Assembly: GCF_000331005.1 (NCBI RefSeq)
Contig: NZ_AEJB01000361.1
Span: 62,001 to 126,000 of the forward strand
Source: Streptomyces turgidiscabies Car8
GTDB taxonomy: Bacteria; Actinomycetota; Actinomycetes; Streptomycetales; Streptomycetaceae
DNA: 64,000 nucleotides
Direction of reading: 5' to 3'
The translations under genes were made by a program, and so were the position numbers. The stretch's first letter is position 1, and every line of letters begins with the position of its first letter. Shown here one piece after another: positions 35,046 to 44,137 of the stretch. Under the pieces are notes generated by a model. That model did not search any database and was not told where the DNA came from. It saw only the letters and a program-made list of their open reading frames with translations.

Positions 35046-35182
35046 CGCCAGTCAGGGGCATTGCGTGAACGAGATCTGTCTGGGCGCGGCGATGTAGGTC
35101 TGGCGTCCGGCTGTCCTGGCGGAAGACGCTGATGGCGAGGTTGCGCAGGGAGGCCATGGCGCGGGGCAGCTTGCCGATTTCT
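35046..35182 (-). pseudogene. C-terminal remnant of an older DDE transposase
   Basis: The minus strand encodes GKLPRAMASLRNLAISVFRQ and DSRTPDLHRRAQTDLVHAMP. This resembles the C-terminal LPRAMATLRNLAI motif of ISAs1/IS4-like transposases of Streptomyces. It has no N-terminal part, and its continuation was split by the IS256 insertion. It ends a few bases before the recombinase remnant region. Confidence 0.55.
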
Positions 35183-35237
35183 CACACACACCGAGGGACC
35201 CTGCTATCCAGGCAGGGCCCCTCGAAGCAGCTCAGTC

Positions 35238-36235
35238 ACCCAATTCGATACCCAAACTGTCCGCGAGTTCGCGGAGGTCTTCAACCGAGATCTGGGGGGC
35301 TTTCGCCGCTTGCCGAGATGCCCAACGCTCCAAAATTTCGTCCATGGCGGCTCTGACCTGCACTTTCTCCAAGTGTCTTGACTCAAGTATCTGACGGAAG
35401 GCTTGTGTCCCTTGCGCTTGCCGGTGGGGATGAACAGGTCGGGCTGGATCTGCCCGACGGACTCGCCGCCGGCCCGGCGCCGGAGCACGGTGTGCAGCAT
35501 GTCGTCGGTCATCGCCGGGGGCCGGCCGCCGTGCTTGCCCTTGCGGGCCGCGGTGTCCAGGCCCTCCAACGTGGACTCGCGGATGTTCTCTCGCTCGGTC
35601 TCCGCCATCGCCGCGAAGTACGCGAACAGCAGCTTGCCCGGGCCAGTGGGGTCGTAGATGCCGGGCAGGGGTCCGGCGAGCATCTCCAGGACCAGGCCGT
35701 GGGCGGTGAGGTGGTCGGTGAGCGCGGTGAGTTCGGCGGCGTCGCGGCCGAGGCGCTTCATCTCGTACACGGTGAAGATGACCCGGCAGTGCGGGGCGTG
35801 CGCCTTGACCTCCCGCGCGGTTCGCAGCGCCTTCTCGAACCGGGGCCGGACCCGCACCCGGGTGCTGATCTTCTCGCTGAAGATCTTGCCCCTCGGGATG
35901 CCGTGCTTGCTGAGCGCGTCGAGCTGGGAGTTGAGCGTCGAGCATCGCGCGTTAGCCGATGTGGATGTCCGCACTCGGCAGGTCCGGGTCGATCGGCGCC
36001 GGTGGCGGGGTGCCGGGCCGCCACGGCCGACCCCGGCCCACGGTCGGCCGGGGTCGGCACCCGCAGCGCCTTCTTCAGCCGGGGCACCTTCGTGAAGCGG
36101 CGGGTGTGGTAGGCGGAGGCGACCGCGCCGCCGCGCGAGCGGCACGGGGAACCGGGCTGGGCGACGCACTTCGGACAGGCGTGCTGTTCGGCGTCGTCGG
36201 CGTCCGACCGGTCGGTTGAGGAAGGAAGCCGAGGG
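35238..36235 (-). pseudogene. Serine recombinase (resolvase/invertase family), multiply frameshifted
   Basis: Joined frames give CPKCVAQPGSPCRSRGGAVA and YHTRRFTKVPRLKKALRVPT, then DLPSADIHIG followed by a disrupted YARCST active-site segment (two extra bases near 35945-35955). Next come LNSQLDALSKHGIPRGKIFS, VIFTVYEMKRLGRDAAELTA, GIYDPTGPGKLLFAYFAAMA and ETERENIRESTLEGLDTAA. The sequence ends GKHGGRPPAMTDDMLHTVL and a helix-turn-helix tail. After about 35395 the frame changes again into RAAMDEILERWASRQAAKAP, which may belong to another gene. These proteins cut and rejoin DNA through a serine near the N-terminus, here disrupted. Clearly non-functional as read. Confidence 0.75.
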
Positions 36236-36517
36236 TCCGTCACGGGCCCGGATCTTCGCACAATGCAAGTCTCAGAAGGAGGCCCGTCCTGCTTCTTAGT
36301 GAGAACGGGTTCTGCGAACGAACCCGGGATCGGCGGGGGTCCGGCGGCCCGCGATTGATCTTGCTCGCGCAAAGGACTGTTCATGAGAGAGCTCTGGATG
36401 AGACGGGCAGGCCGGAGATGCCGGCGCCTTCGGAGCGGCCTTGCCATCCACTCCGCCCCGCAATAACATTACGACAGTAAGCCATACGATCGAAATTCAA
36501 TGTGTAAGGAGTCCGTC

Positions 36518-37333
36518 ATGGCGACACAACGGCCGGTAGCACTCGTGACGGGGGCGTCATCGGGGATCGGTAACGCAACCGCTCGGGCCTTCGTCACAGC
36601 CGGGTTCGAGGTGATCGGAACCGGACGGAACACCTCGGGGCTCACCCCGCCCGCCGGTGTGGCCTTCCTCGACCTCGACGTGACCAGCGACGAATCCGTC
36701 ACCGCCGCGGTCCGGGAAGTGATCGAACGGTTCGGACGGATCGACGTCCTGGTCAACAACGCCGGTCTGGGCTCGGCCGGCGCCGCCGAGGAGAGCTCCG
36801 TCGCCCAGGCCCAGCGCCTCTTCAACCTCAACTTCTTCGGTCATGTCCGCATGGCGAAGGCCGTTCTGCCGCACATGCGCACCCAGGGCCGTGGACGTAT
36901 CGTCAACGTCTCGTCCGTCCTCGGCGTCATCCCGCAGCCCTACATGGCCCTCTACGCCGCCGCGAAGCACGCCGTCGAGGGCTACTCCGAGTCCCTGGAT
37001 CACGAGGTCCGCGAGCACGGCGTCCGCGTCCTGCTCGTCGAGCCCGGCTACACCCGGACCGCCTTCGATGCCAATGCCGCGCAGCCCGACACCCCGCTGC
37101 CGCTGTACGCGGAGCGGCGGCGTGTCTTCGACGAAGTGGTCGCCGCGGCGATGAAGACCGGCGACGACCCCGCCGTCGTCGCCAAGGAGATCGTCACGGC
37201 AGCCACCGCCTCGAAGCCGAAGCTGCGCTACACCGCCGGACCGCTCGCCTCACGCATCACCACCGCGCGACGCCTCGTCCCCGCCGGGATGTTCGACAAG
37301 CAGATCCGCAGGTTCAACCGGATGCCCGGCTGA
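36518..37333 (+). CDS. SDR-family oxidoreductase
   Basis: ATG 36518 with AAGGAG gives 271 residues. Motifs are TGASSGIG, DLDVTSDESV, LVNNAGLG, VNVSSVLG (Ser), YAAAKHAVEGYSESL (Tyr-x3-Lys) and VEPGYTRTAF. The long C-terminus (ITTARRLVPAGMFDKQIRRF) is typical of SDRs related to YciK/DltE-type enzymes of actinobacteria. It is the first gene of a compact set (SDR, alpha/beta hydrolase, quinone oxidoreductase, TetR) that is probably induced together. A TTAC-GACA-GTAA palindrome at about 36469-36480, just upstream, may bind the TetR protein of the set. Confidence 0.92.
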   Translation: MATQRPVALVTGASSGIGNATARAFVTAGFEVIGTGRNTSGLTPPAGVAFLDLDVTSDESVTAAVREVIERFGRIDVLVNNAGLGSAGAAEESSVAQAQRLFNLNFFGHVRMAKAVLPHMRTQGRGRIVNVSSVLGVIPQPYMALYAAAKHAVEGYSESLDHEVREHGVRVLLVEPGYTRTAFDANAAQPDTPLPLYAERRRVFDEVVAAAMKTGDDPAVVAKEIVTAATASKPKLRYTAGPLASRITTARRLVPAGMFDKQIRRFNRMPG

Positions 37334-37409
37334 AACGTCGCACCCGGCCCATCGACCCGCAGCGCGCGCGAGAGGCGCGTTCAGCTCTGACCTGACAAGG
37401 AGCATCACC

Positions 37410-38321
37410 ATGGGAATGAGCACGGAAGCGCAGCAGTTCGCGCAGTTCCTCGACAGCGTGCGTGCGAAGGCGTCGACGCCGGGACTCGATCTGGCCGTCG
37501 TCCGCGACATCGTCGACACACATGCTTCGGCATCGACCGAGCCGGAAGGCGTCACCTACGCCGACGTGGACGCGGACGGCGTCCCCGCCCTGTGGGTCAT
37601 CCCCGAGGGCGCCGACCCCGACAAGGCGCTGCTTCACTTCCATTTCGGCGGATCGGTCGCCGCCTCGATCGCATCGGACCGCAAGGCCGCCGGCCACATC
37701 GCCAAGGCGGCCGGAATCCGCTCACTCGTCGTGGGCTTCCGCCTGGCGCCCGAGCATCCCCACCCGGCGCAGATCGACGACGCCGAGACCGCCTACCGGT
37801 GGCTGCTCGCTCAGGGCTACGCGCCGCGGAACATCGGCAGCACCGGCCACTCCATCGGAGGCACCCTCGCGATCGCGCTGCCGCTGCGCCTGCTCGCCAA
37901 GGGCGAGGCAGTCCCCGGCGCGGTCGTCAGCATCTCGCCCTGGACCGACCTCACCATCAGTAACCCGAAGGTGGACGAGAACGAGGAACTCGACAGGATG
38001 CTCAGCCGGGGCATCCTCGAGCTGTTCCGAGCGGCTTGGCTGCAGGACCCCGGCGTGGACTTCACCGACCCCGCCATCAGCATCGTGAACGCCGACCTGA
38101 CCGGCCTGCCGCCCACGGCCCTCCACTACGGCGAGCACGAAACGCTTGCCGGCGATGGCGCCGATTTCGGCCGCCGACTGACCGACTTCAAGATCGTCTC
38201 TGAGGTCCGCCCGCTGCCGGAGGGCCAGCACTCGTTCATCCTGGGCGCGGGACGCGTGCCCGAGGTGGACCGGGCGATCGAGCAGATGGGCCAGTGGCTT
38301 CGACGGCACCTCGGCCGCTGA
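37410..38321 (+). CDS. Alpha/beta hydrolase, HSL (type IV) family
   Basis: CAAGGAG precedes ATG 37410. The 303-residue protein shows the oxyanion HFHFGGS segment (an HGG variant), RLAPEHPHPAQIDDAETAYR, the nucleophile GHSIGG, VVSISPWTDLTISNP and a C-terminal catalytic His in EGQHSFILGAG. Members are carboxylesterases or lipases acting in the cytoplasm on short acyl esters. It lies 76 bases after the SDR gene and 74 bases before the oxidoreductase gene. Confidence 0.9.
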   Translation: MGMSTEAQQFAQFLDSVRAKASTPGLDLAVVRDIVDTHASASTEPEGVTYADVDADGVPALWVIPEGADPDKALLHFHFGGSVAASIASDRKAAGHIAKAAGIRSLVVGFRLAPEHPHPAQIDDAETAYRWLLAQGYAPRNIGSTGHSIGGTLAIALPLRLLAKGEAVPGAVVSISPWTDLTISNPKVDENEELDRMLSRGILELFRAAWLQDPGVDFTDPAISIVNADLTGLPPTALHYGEHETLAGDGADFGRRLTDFKIVSEVRPLPEGQHSFILGAGRVPEVDRAIEQMGQWLRRHLGR

Positions 38322-38395
38322 GGTGGAAGCTGCCCGGACATGCGCATCGTCCGCCGAGAAGACAACCGAGAAGATCACGCGAAGGGACGGCTGAC

Positions 38396-39409
38396 ATGAA
38401 GGCGTTCGTCGTCGAGAAGTACGGCAAGGGCGGCCTGCGCGCCGCTGATGTTCCCGAGCCCACCGTCGGGGCCGGCGACGTCCTGGTCCAGGTGAGCGCT
38501 GCCAGCATCAACCCGCTGGACAAGATGGTCCGCAACGGGGAGTTCAAACGACTCCTGAAGTACGAGCTTCCGTTCGTGCTCGGCCATGACGTCGCCGGGA
38601 TCGTGACGCAGGTCGGGCCGACCGTGCGCGGCTTGACGGTCGGCGACGAGGTCTACGCACGTCCCCGCGACCTGCGGGTCGGAGGCTTTGCCGAGTTCAT
38701 TGCGGTCGACCAGGACGACGTCGCGCCCAAGCCGGCGTCACTCACGCTCCGCGAGGCGGCCGCGGTGCCGCTGGTGGCCCTGGCCGCCTGGCAGATCCTC
38801 GTGGAGCGCGCCCACGTGGTGCCGGGCCAGAAAGTGCTCGTCCACGCCGGTGCCGGTGGCCTCGGATCGACGGCCATCCAGCTCGCCAAGCACTTCGGTG
38901 CCACGGTGGCCACGACCACGAACTCCCGCGCCGAGGAGATGGTCAGGAGCCTCGGCGCCGACACCGTCGTCGACTACACGAAGGAGGACTTCTCGCAGGT
39001 GCTGTCCGGCTACGACCTGGTGCTGGACTCCCTTGGCGGGGCGAACCTCGAGAAGTCGCTGACTGTGCTGAAGCCGGGCGGCCTGGCCATCGGTGTCGCC
39101 GGCCCGCCGGACTCCGGGTTCGCCAGGCAACTCGGCGCGCCCTCGTTCATGGGCGTGGCCATGAACGCGCTCAGCCGCAAGGTGCGCAAGCAGGCCAAGG
39201 CCCTGGGTGTGCGCTATGAGTTCTTCTTCATGCAGGCCAGCGGCGCCCAGCTCCGTGAACTCGGCGCCCTGTACGACAGCGGACGGCTCCGCCCGGTCAT
39301 CGACCGGACGTTCCCCTTCGACCGGACGCTCGAGGCGATGGCGTACGTCGAGCAGGGGCGTACCACGGCCGGAAAGGTCGTGATCTCGATGACGCCCGGC
39401 GACGACTGA
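38396..39409 (+). CDS. NADP-dependent zinc-type alcohol dehydrogenase / quinone oxidoreductase
   Basis: The 337-residue product belongs to the quinone-oxidoreductase branch of the MDR superfamily. It has a GroES-like domain with GHDVAGIVTQVGPTVRGLTV, no structural zinc cysteines, and a Rossmann site VLVHAGAGGLGSTAIQLAKH. LGADTVVDYTKEDF, VLDSLGGANLEKSL and TTAGKVVISM follow. Such enzymes reduce quinones or enones using NADPH. It is the third gene in the SDR-hydrolase set, with the TetR gene 137 bases downstream. Confidence 0.9.
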   Translation: MKAFVVEKYGKGGLRAADVPEPTVGAGDVLVQVSAASINPLDKMVRNGEFKRLLKYELPFVLGHDVAGIVTQVGPTVRGLTVGDEVYARPRDLRVGGFAEFIAVDQDDVAPKPASLTLREAAAVPLVALAAWQILVERAHVVPGQKVLVHAGAGGLGSTAIQLAKHFGATVATTTNSRAEEMVRSLGADTVVDYTKEDFSQVLSGYDLVLDSLGGANLEKSLTVLKPGGLAIGVAGPPDSGFARQLGAPSFMGVAMNALSRKVRKQAKALGVRYEFFFMQASGAQLRELGALYDSGRLRPVIDRTFPFDRTLEAMAYVEQGRTTAGKVVISMTPGDD

Positions 39410-39546
39410 ACCAGGCCGGCCGCGCAGAAGGCGTGGCGGTGCTCCAAGACGCCGCCCGCACACCATTAGAGTGCGTTCGTAATCCAATATGATGGCGAGG
39501 CCGGCGGAAAGCGGGCGACCCTTCCGGCGCACGAAGGAGCGAGCGC

Positions 39547-40137
39547 GTGACTCGTTACGGGAAAGAGCACAAGCAGGCGACCAGGCAGCGGATCATCGAG
39601 ACCGCCGGCCGCCGGTTCAAGCAGGACGGTATCGATGGCTCGGGCATCTCGACGCTGATGGCGGACGCCGGACTGACCAACGGTGCCTTCTACGCCCACT
39701 TCGCGTCCAAGGACGACCTCGTGGCCGCCTCGGTCGCGGACCAGCTGCGCACGCAGTACGCCAACGTCATCGACCAGGCGGCCCCCGGCATCGCAGGACT
39801 CGAGCAGATCGTGCGGTGGTATCTGTCGCCCCAGCACCGCGACAGCCCCGACGACGGCTGCCCCTCCGCCGCACTCCTCGATGAGATCGGGCGCTGCCCG
39901 CAGGAGACCAAGCAGGCGTACACCGACGGGGTGCTCGCCGTCATCGACGGCATCGCCGCCCGCCTGGCGCCCGCCGATCCGCGCTCGGCGCACACGAAGA
40001 CCCTCAGCGTCTACGCCATGATGGTCGGGACACTGCAGCTCTCCCGCGCCCTGTCTGACCCGCGACTCTCCGACGAACTCCTCGAAGAGGGCATCCGCAA
40101 CGCCCTCACGCTGCTCAGCGCACAGGAGTCCCGCTGA
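39547..40137 (+). CDS. TetR-family transcriptional regulator
   Basis: GTG 39547 follows GAAGGAG and gives 196 residues. TRQRIIETAGRRFKQDGIDG, ISTLMADAGLTNGAFYAHF (recognition helix) and SKDDLVAASVADQL define the DNA-binding domain. The C-terminal region (DDGCPSAALLDEIGRCPQET) resembles the TetR_C_33-type subgroup that controls oxidoreductase genes. TCGTAAT occurs shortly upstream (about 39476) and, with the same core, before the SDR gene (about 36467), suggesting one shared operator. It probably represses the whole four-gene set. Confidence 0.9.
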   Translation: MTRYGKEHKQATRQRIIETAGRRFKQDGIDGSGISTLMADAGLTNGAFYAHFASKDDLVAASVADQLRTQYANVIDQAAPGIAGLEQIVRWYLSPQHRDSPDDGCPSAALLDEIGRCPQETKQAYTDGVLAVIDGIAARLAPADPRSAHTKTLSVYAMMVGTLQLSRALSDPRLSDELLEEGIRNALTLLSAQESR

Positions 40138-40329
40138 CACGCCGCAGCAGCCTCGCCGAGCCGGCCCGGCGAAGCCGACATCCGAGGCAGCGGGCGCGCG
40201 CCCGAGACCGAACGGGCGGGAGAGACTTCGCCGGCTCATCGACACCGCCTGATCGATGAGCGGCCGTCCCCGCTCCGAGCGGTTCCCGGCGTCGGCCCGG
40301 CTCTCCCCACCGCCCGGCCGTGACCACGG

Positions 40330-40372
40330 GATTCTGGGTCGAAGCCGCAGCCGACGGCTTCGACCCGGAATC
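40330..40372. terminator. Long hairpin between the TetR gene and the Tn3 remnant
   Basis: GATTCTGGGTCGAAGCCG (40330-40347) pairs with CGGCTTCGACCCGGAATC (40355-40372), 17 of 18 bases, with a 7-base loop. It could end the TetR transcript from the left and lies just beyond the Tn3 remnant's end. Confidence 0.55.
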
Positions 40373-40379
40373 GCTGGCG

Positions 40380-41118
40380 CTACCGCTGCGCGGCGCTCTC
40401 CCCGGCGGGCGCCGACTGCGGTTCGTCCGCTCGCTGGCCCGGGACGACTACAGCCGACTGGAGATCTAGCCGGTTGCTCATGTCCAGCTCGAACCGGCCG
40501 TAGGGGTTGACGTGAGTCCAGAACAGCGGGGACAACGCGCGCCGATCGGCATCGCCGAGGCGCTCGACCCCCTTCGGCTCGGCCAGGACCTCTGCAGCAG
40601 CAGGGTGTTGACGTGGACAAGGGCAGCCTGCAGCAGGTGCAGGGCGAGCATCGAGATCTCCTGGCTCTCGCGGTCGGCGCCGGTCAGGTCCCCGTCCTTG
40701 CCGTAGAACAGGTCGTGGTTGGCGGAGTTCCAGTTCTCCACCACTTGCAGGCCCTCGTGGATCTCCCGCCGTAGTTCGGGGCTGGCCAGGTAGTCGCAGA
40801 CGAACGCTGTCCGCACAGCGCGGCCGAGCTCCTCGATCGCCCGGTAGGTCGGGTGCTTCGGGCCGCCGCAGGTGAAGCGTCGTAGCACCTGCTCGGCCTC
40901 GGCCGTGCCCAGGCGGAGCGCGGTGGTGTATTTGACGATCTGGTCGTACTGCTGGCGGATCAGCTCCCAGTCGATCGTCTTGCTGGACAGCACCGGGGCC
41001 AGGTGCGGCCACGTCTCGTCCTCGCCGGCAACCGGCCGGTACAGCCGGGCCGAGCCCACGTTCTTCAACCGGGGCAGCAGGTTGAAGCCGAGCATGTGCG
41101 CGAAGGCGAATCCGACGA
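40380..41118 (-). pseudogene. Tn3-family transposase TnpA, C-terminal remnant
   Basis: On the minus strand, [66 protein letters not shown] and [19 protein letters not shown] are C-terminal TnpA signatures. After [10 protein letters not shown] a one-base shift leads to [40 protein letters not shown] and RLDLQ. About 230 of roughly 1000 residues remain. At its upstream end it is fused directly to a GH1 remnant. No terminal inverted repeat or resolvase gene was recognised nearby. Confidence 0.82.
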
Positions 41119-41420
41119 ATGGACGGGCCGGGCGCTTGACGATGCGGTCCTGAGTGGTGTGGTCGACCGCCACGAGCCCGTGCTTGGGGCGGTAGCCGTC
41201 CCAGCACTTGAAAGTGGACGTAGCCGGTGACGGGCAGTCCGTCGTCGATCAGCCGGTGCACGACGCGCAGACCTGCTCGGATGTAGTCGATACGCTTACG
41301 TGCATCGCGGGATCCCGTCAGCGGGTGCGGGTGCGTCTTCCGCCAGTGAGACGACTTCCGCCTGGCGGTGCAGGGGCGGCAGGGCGAGCGACTGCGTCAG
41401 GCGGGGGCTGCGCAGGATGT
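41119..41420 (-). pseudogene. GH1 beta-glucosidase remnant, paralogue of the gene at 50075-51364
   Basis: Segments match the intact GH1 gene closely: RLTQSLALPPLHRQAEVVS (41405-41345), then a deletion, [20 protein letters not shown] and VTGYVHF (41295-41215). A further gap removes the LLDNFEW motif, then [20 protein letters not shown] leads into the TnpA frame. Nucleotide identity to the 50-kb copy is high across these blocks. It is the wreck of a duplicate whose start and catalytic residues are lost. Confidence 0.78.
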
Positions 41421-41491
41421 GTGCAGGAGGAGTCAGTGGACCCACCGAAGACTGACCTGTTGGGCCTGGGGGCCCCGTGCTCGCCACACAA

Positions 41492-41533
41492 CCGTACGGC
41501 CGTAGGCACATCGATGTGCCTACGGCCGTACGG
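41492..41533. terminator. 42-bp perfect palindrome, terminator of the ABC exporter genes
   Basis: The sequence from 41492 to 41533 is a perfect palindrome: CCGTACGGCCGTAGGCACA, TCGA, then the exact complement. It begins 14 bases beyond the permease stop at 41547 and can fold into a 19-bp stem on either strand, so it can act in both directions. Confidence 0.75.
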
Positions 41534-41546
41534 CGATTCCCTCCGT

Positions 41547-44057
41547 CTAGTCGGTCTTGATGGCCATGAGCATGTTCAGTCGGGACGCGTTGCGGGCCGG
41601 CCACATGGCGGCCAGGAGTCCGACGAGCGCTGCCAGCAGCAGGAAGAGCGCGAACCGGCCCCACGGCAGCACCAGCGCGTACCCGGGGATGTCCGCCTTT
41701 ACGATCTCGCAGACGGCCCAGCCCAGGAAGGAACCGACTCCGATGCCGATGACCGCGCCGAAGAGGGAGATGACCACGGCCTCCAGCTGGATCATCCGCG
41801 TCACGCCTCGCCGGTCGAGTCCGACGGCTCGCAGCATGCCGACCTCGCGCTGTCGTTCGAAGACTGACATCGCGAGGGTGTTCACCACTCCCAGCACCGC
41901 GATGGCCAGGGAGATCGCGAGCAGTGCGTACAAGACGTTGAGCGCAGCATCGTATGTGCCGCTGAACTCGTTGCGGATGGCCTGCTGGTCGTCGATCTTG
42001 ATCCCCGGGCGCCCGGGGAGGGCGTCAGCGAGCGCCTTCCTGTCCGTGCTGCCGTCCGTCTTGACGTAGATCTTGGAGAGGGACGCCGCGAGGGTCGATT
42101 CGATCACGTCCGCGGAGACGACGACAGGGAAGACGACCTCGTTGGACTCGAAGATAGCCCCGACGGTCACCCTGCGCTTCTTGCCGGAGTCCCCGTACAC
42201 CGCTGGCAGGGTGTCCCCCACCTTCCAACCGTGGGATCGCGCTTCGTCCTCGGCAACGGCGATCTGCCCCTTGGCGAGCGTGCCCTGTGAGCCGGAGACC
42301 ACCGGAAGGTCGAGTGCCTTGTCGAACTCCGCCGGGGCGATGGCTGTTACATCCTCCTGGATGCCGTCGATCTGCATCCACGACTGCTGCTCTGGCGACA
42401 CGGCCCTGACGCCGGGGAGCTTGCGCACGGCGGCGACCGCCGAGGTGTCCAGGTCCACAGCAGTGGTCGTGATCATATAGTCGGCCTTGACGATGTCCGT
42501 GGTCATCCTGTCCATGGACTGACCGACAGTGACGCCGAGCACGGTCAGAGCACTGACCAGTGTGAGGCCGATGGCCAGTGCGGAGGCGGTGGCGCCGGTA
42601 CGGCGCGGGTTGCGTACGGCGTTCTGGCCCGCGAGCGTGCCGGAGACACCGAAGCCCCGCCGCAGCAGCGGCCGTACGAGCGCGATCACCGGCCGGGACA
42701 GCAACGGGATCAGCACGAGGACACCGATCACCGCGAGGAAGGCACCGAACCCGACGATCATCGCGCCGCGCGAGCCGCCGGTCCCGGCGCCCGCGACGAC
42801 GACCGCCGCGCCGAGCAGCGTGAGGATGCCGCCGAACACGTTCCGCAGGATCAGGGACCTGATGGTGGAGGGCAGGTGTGCGCTGCTGATCGCCGCGACC
42901 GGCGGGATCTTCGCTGCGCGACGGGCCGGCAGCCAGGCGGCCACCATGGTGACCAGCACACCGACGAATGCTGAGACCAGGACAGTCGTCGACGTGACGA
43001 TCAGCGGCCCGTCCGGGAGCTTCCCTCCGCCGAAATCGACCACTGACTGTGCTATGGCGGCCATGACGGCACCGAGCCCGAGCCCAGCGACCGCACCGGC
43101 CGCGCCGACCACCATCGCCTCGATCAGCACGGAACGGGTGACCTGCCTGCGGGAGGCGCCGACCGCACGCAGCAGAGCGAGTTCCCGGGTGCGCTGGGCA
43201 GCCAGCATGGTGAAGGTATTGGCGATCAAGAAGACGCTGACGAAGAGCGCGACACCGGCGAAGGCAAGCAGTATCCCACTGAGCAGCGAGGCGTCTCCCT
43301 CCGCCAATTTTGCCTCGGCGTCGGCGAGTTGTTGACCGGTCTCGGCCTTCGCGGAGTCCGGAAGTACCTTGCCGATGGCGGCGGCGAGCTTGGTGCTCGA
43401 AACGCCGGGGGCGGCGGTGACGGTGACGTTCTCGAAGAAGCCCGGCTGGAGGTAGAGCCGCTGTGCGGACGGTGTGTCGAACAGCACCAGGCTGCCGCCT
43501 CCTGCCACCAGCTGGTCCTCGGTGGTGAAGATGCCGGAGAGCTTGTACTTCTTGGCCGGACCCGTCAGAGCGACAGGCACGGTGTCGCCGACATGGTAGC
43601 CACCCTTGTCGGCGCTGTCCTTGTCGAGCGCGATCTGCATGGCCTCTGTGGGACCGCCACCCTCGGTGAACGCGTAGAGCGGGTCCTTGCCGTTCTTGCC
43701 CGGCGCGTAGTTGGCGCCCGAGTTGAACGCGCCGCCGATGAGTCCGCCGTCTCTGTCGGAGACGTAGGCGAGTCCGTCGACCCGCCCGGCGGCTTCGGCG
43801 ACCCCGTCCACACGGGCGACCTCTTCGAGCGTCTTCCGACTGATGCCGGGGGAATCGGAGTAGTGGTTGGGGTCCGGGTCGACCTGGACGTCCACGTGGG
43901 CGAAACTCTTGGCTTTCTGGCTGCTGGAGGAGTTCGTGTAGGTGTCGGTGAAGATCAGAGTGCCGGAGACGAACGCGACGCCGAGCATGACGGCGAGCAC
44001 GGTCATCAGCAGTCTGGCCTTGTGCGCGAGGACGTTGCGCAGCGCTGTGCGGAACAT
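41547..44057 (-). CDS. FtsX-like ABC transporter permease
   Basis: The 836-residue membrane protein has an N-terminal helix (KARLLMTVLAVMLGVAFVSG) and a large extracytoplasmic MacB-type domain. FtsX-domain helices occur around 265-380 (SGILLAFAGVALFVSVFLIA, TFTMLAAQRTRELALLRAVG), with a second extracytoplasmic domain and a second FtsX core at the C-terminus (FERQREVGMLRAVGLDRRGV). Duplicated FtsX halves are typical of actinobacterial exporters working with one ATPase. Its partner is the gene directly upstream (44138-44917). The pair may export lipids, peptides or antibiotics; substrate unknown. Confidence 0.93.
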   Translation of the reverse strand: MFRTALRNVLAHKARLLMTVLAVMLGVAFVSGTLIFTDTYTNSSSSQKAKSFAHVDVQVDPDPNHYSDSPGISRKTLEEVARVDGVAEAAGRVDGLAYVSDRDGGLIGGAFNSGANYAPGKNGKDPLYAFTEGGGPTEAMQIALDKDSADKGGYHVGDTVPVALTGPAKKYKLSGIFTTEDQLVAGGGSLVLFDTPSAQRLYLQPGFFENVTVTAAPGVSSTKLAAAIGKVLPDSAKAETGQQLADAEAKLAEGDASLLSGILLAFAGVALFVSVFLIANTFTMLAAQRTRELALLRAVGASRRQVTRSVLIEAMVVGAAGAVAGLGLGAVMAAIAQSVVDFGGGKLPDGPLIVTSTTVLVSAFVGVLVTMVAAWLPARRAAKIPPVAAISSAHLPSTIRSLILRNVFGGILTLLGAAVVVAGAGTGGSRGAMIVGFGAFLAVIGVLVLIPLLSRPVIALVRPLLRRGFGVSGTLAGQNAVRNPRRTGATASALAIGLTLVSALTVLGVTVGQSMDRMTTDIVKADYMITTTAVDLDTSAVAAVRKLPGVRAVSPEQQSWMQIDGIQEDVTAIAPAEFDKALDLPVVSGSQGTLAKGQIAVAEDEARSHGWKVGDTLPAVYGDSGKKRRVTVGAIFESNEVVFPVVVSADVIESTLAASLSKIYVKTDGSTDRKALADALPGRPGIKIDDQQAIRNEFSGTYDAALNVLYALLAISLAIAVLGVVNTLAMSVFERQREVGMLRAVGLDRRGVTRMIQLEAVVISLFGAVIGIGVGSFLGWAVCEIVKADIPGYALVLPWGRFALFLLLAALVGLLAAMWPARNASRLNMLMAIKTD

Positions 44058-44137
44058 GGTGGTGTGATCCCGGTGAAGTGAGGGGAGCTGAGGACGGAGG
44101 GGGTGCGTACCGGTTGGTCGGCTCTGCTGCGGGCCGC

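Noticed and set aside
41492..41533. Palindrome as a transposon end or Tn3 inverted repeat
   Set aside because: It has no Tn3-like GGGG start and no partner copy in the window; its position 14 bases after the permease stop fits a terminator better.
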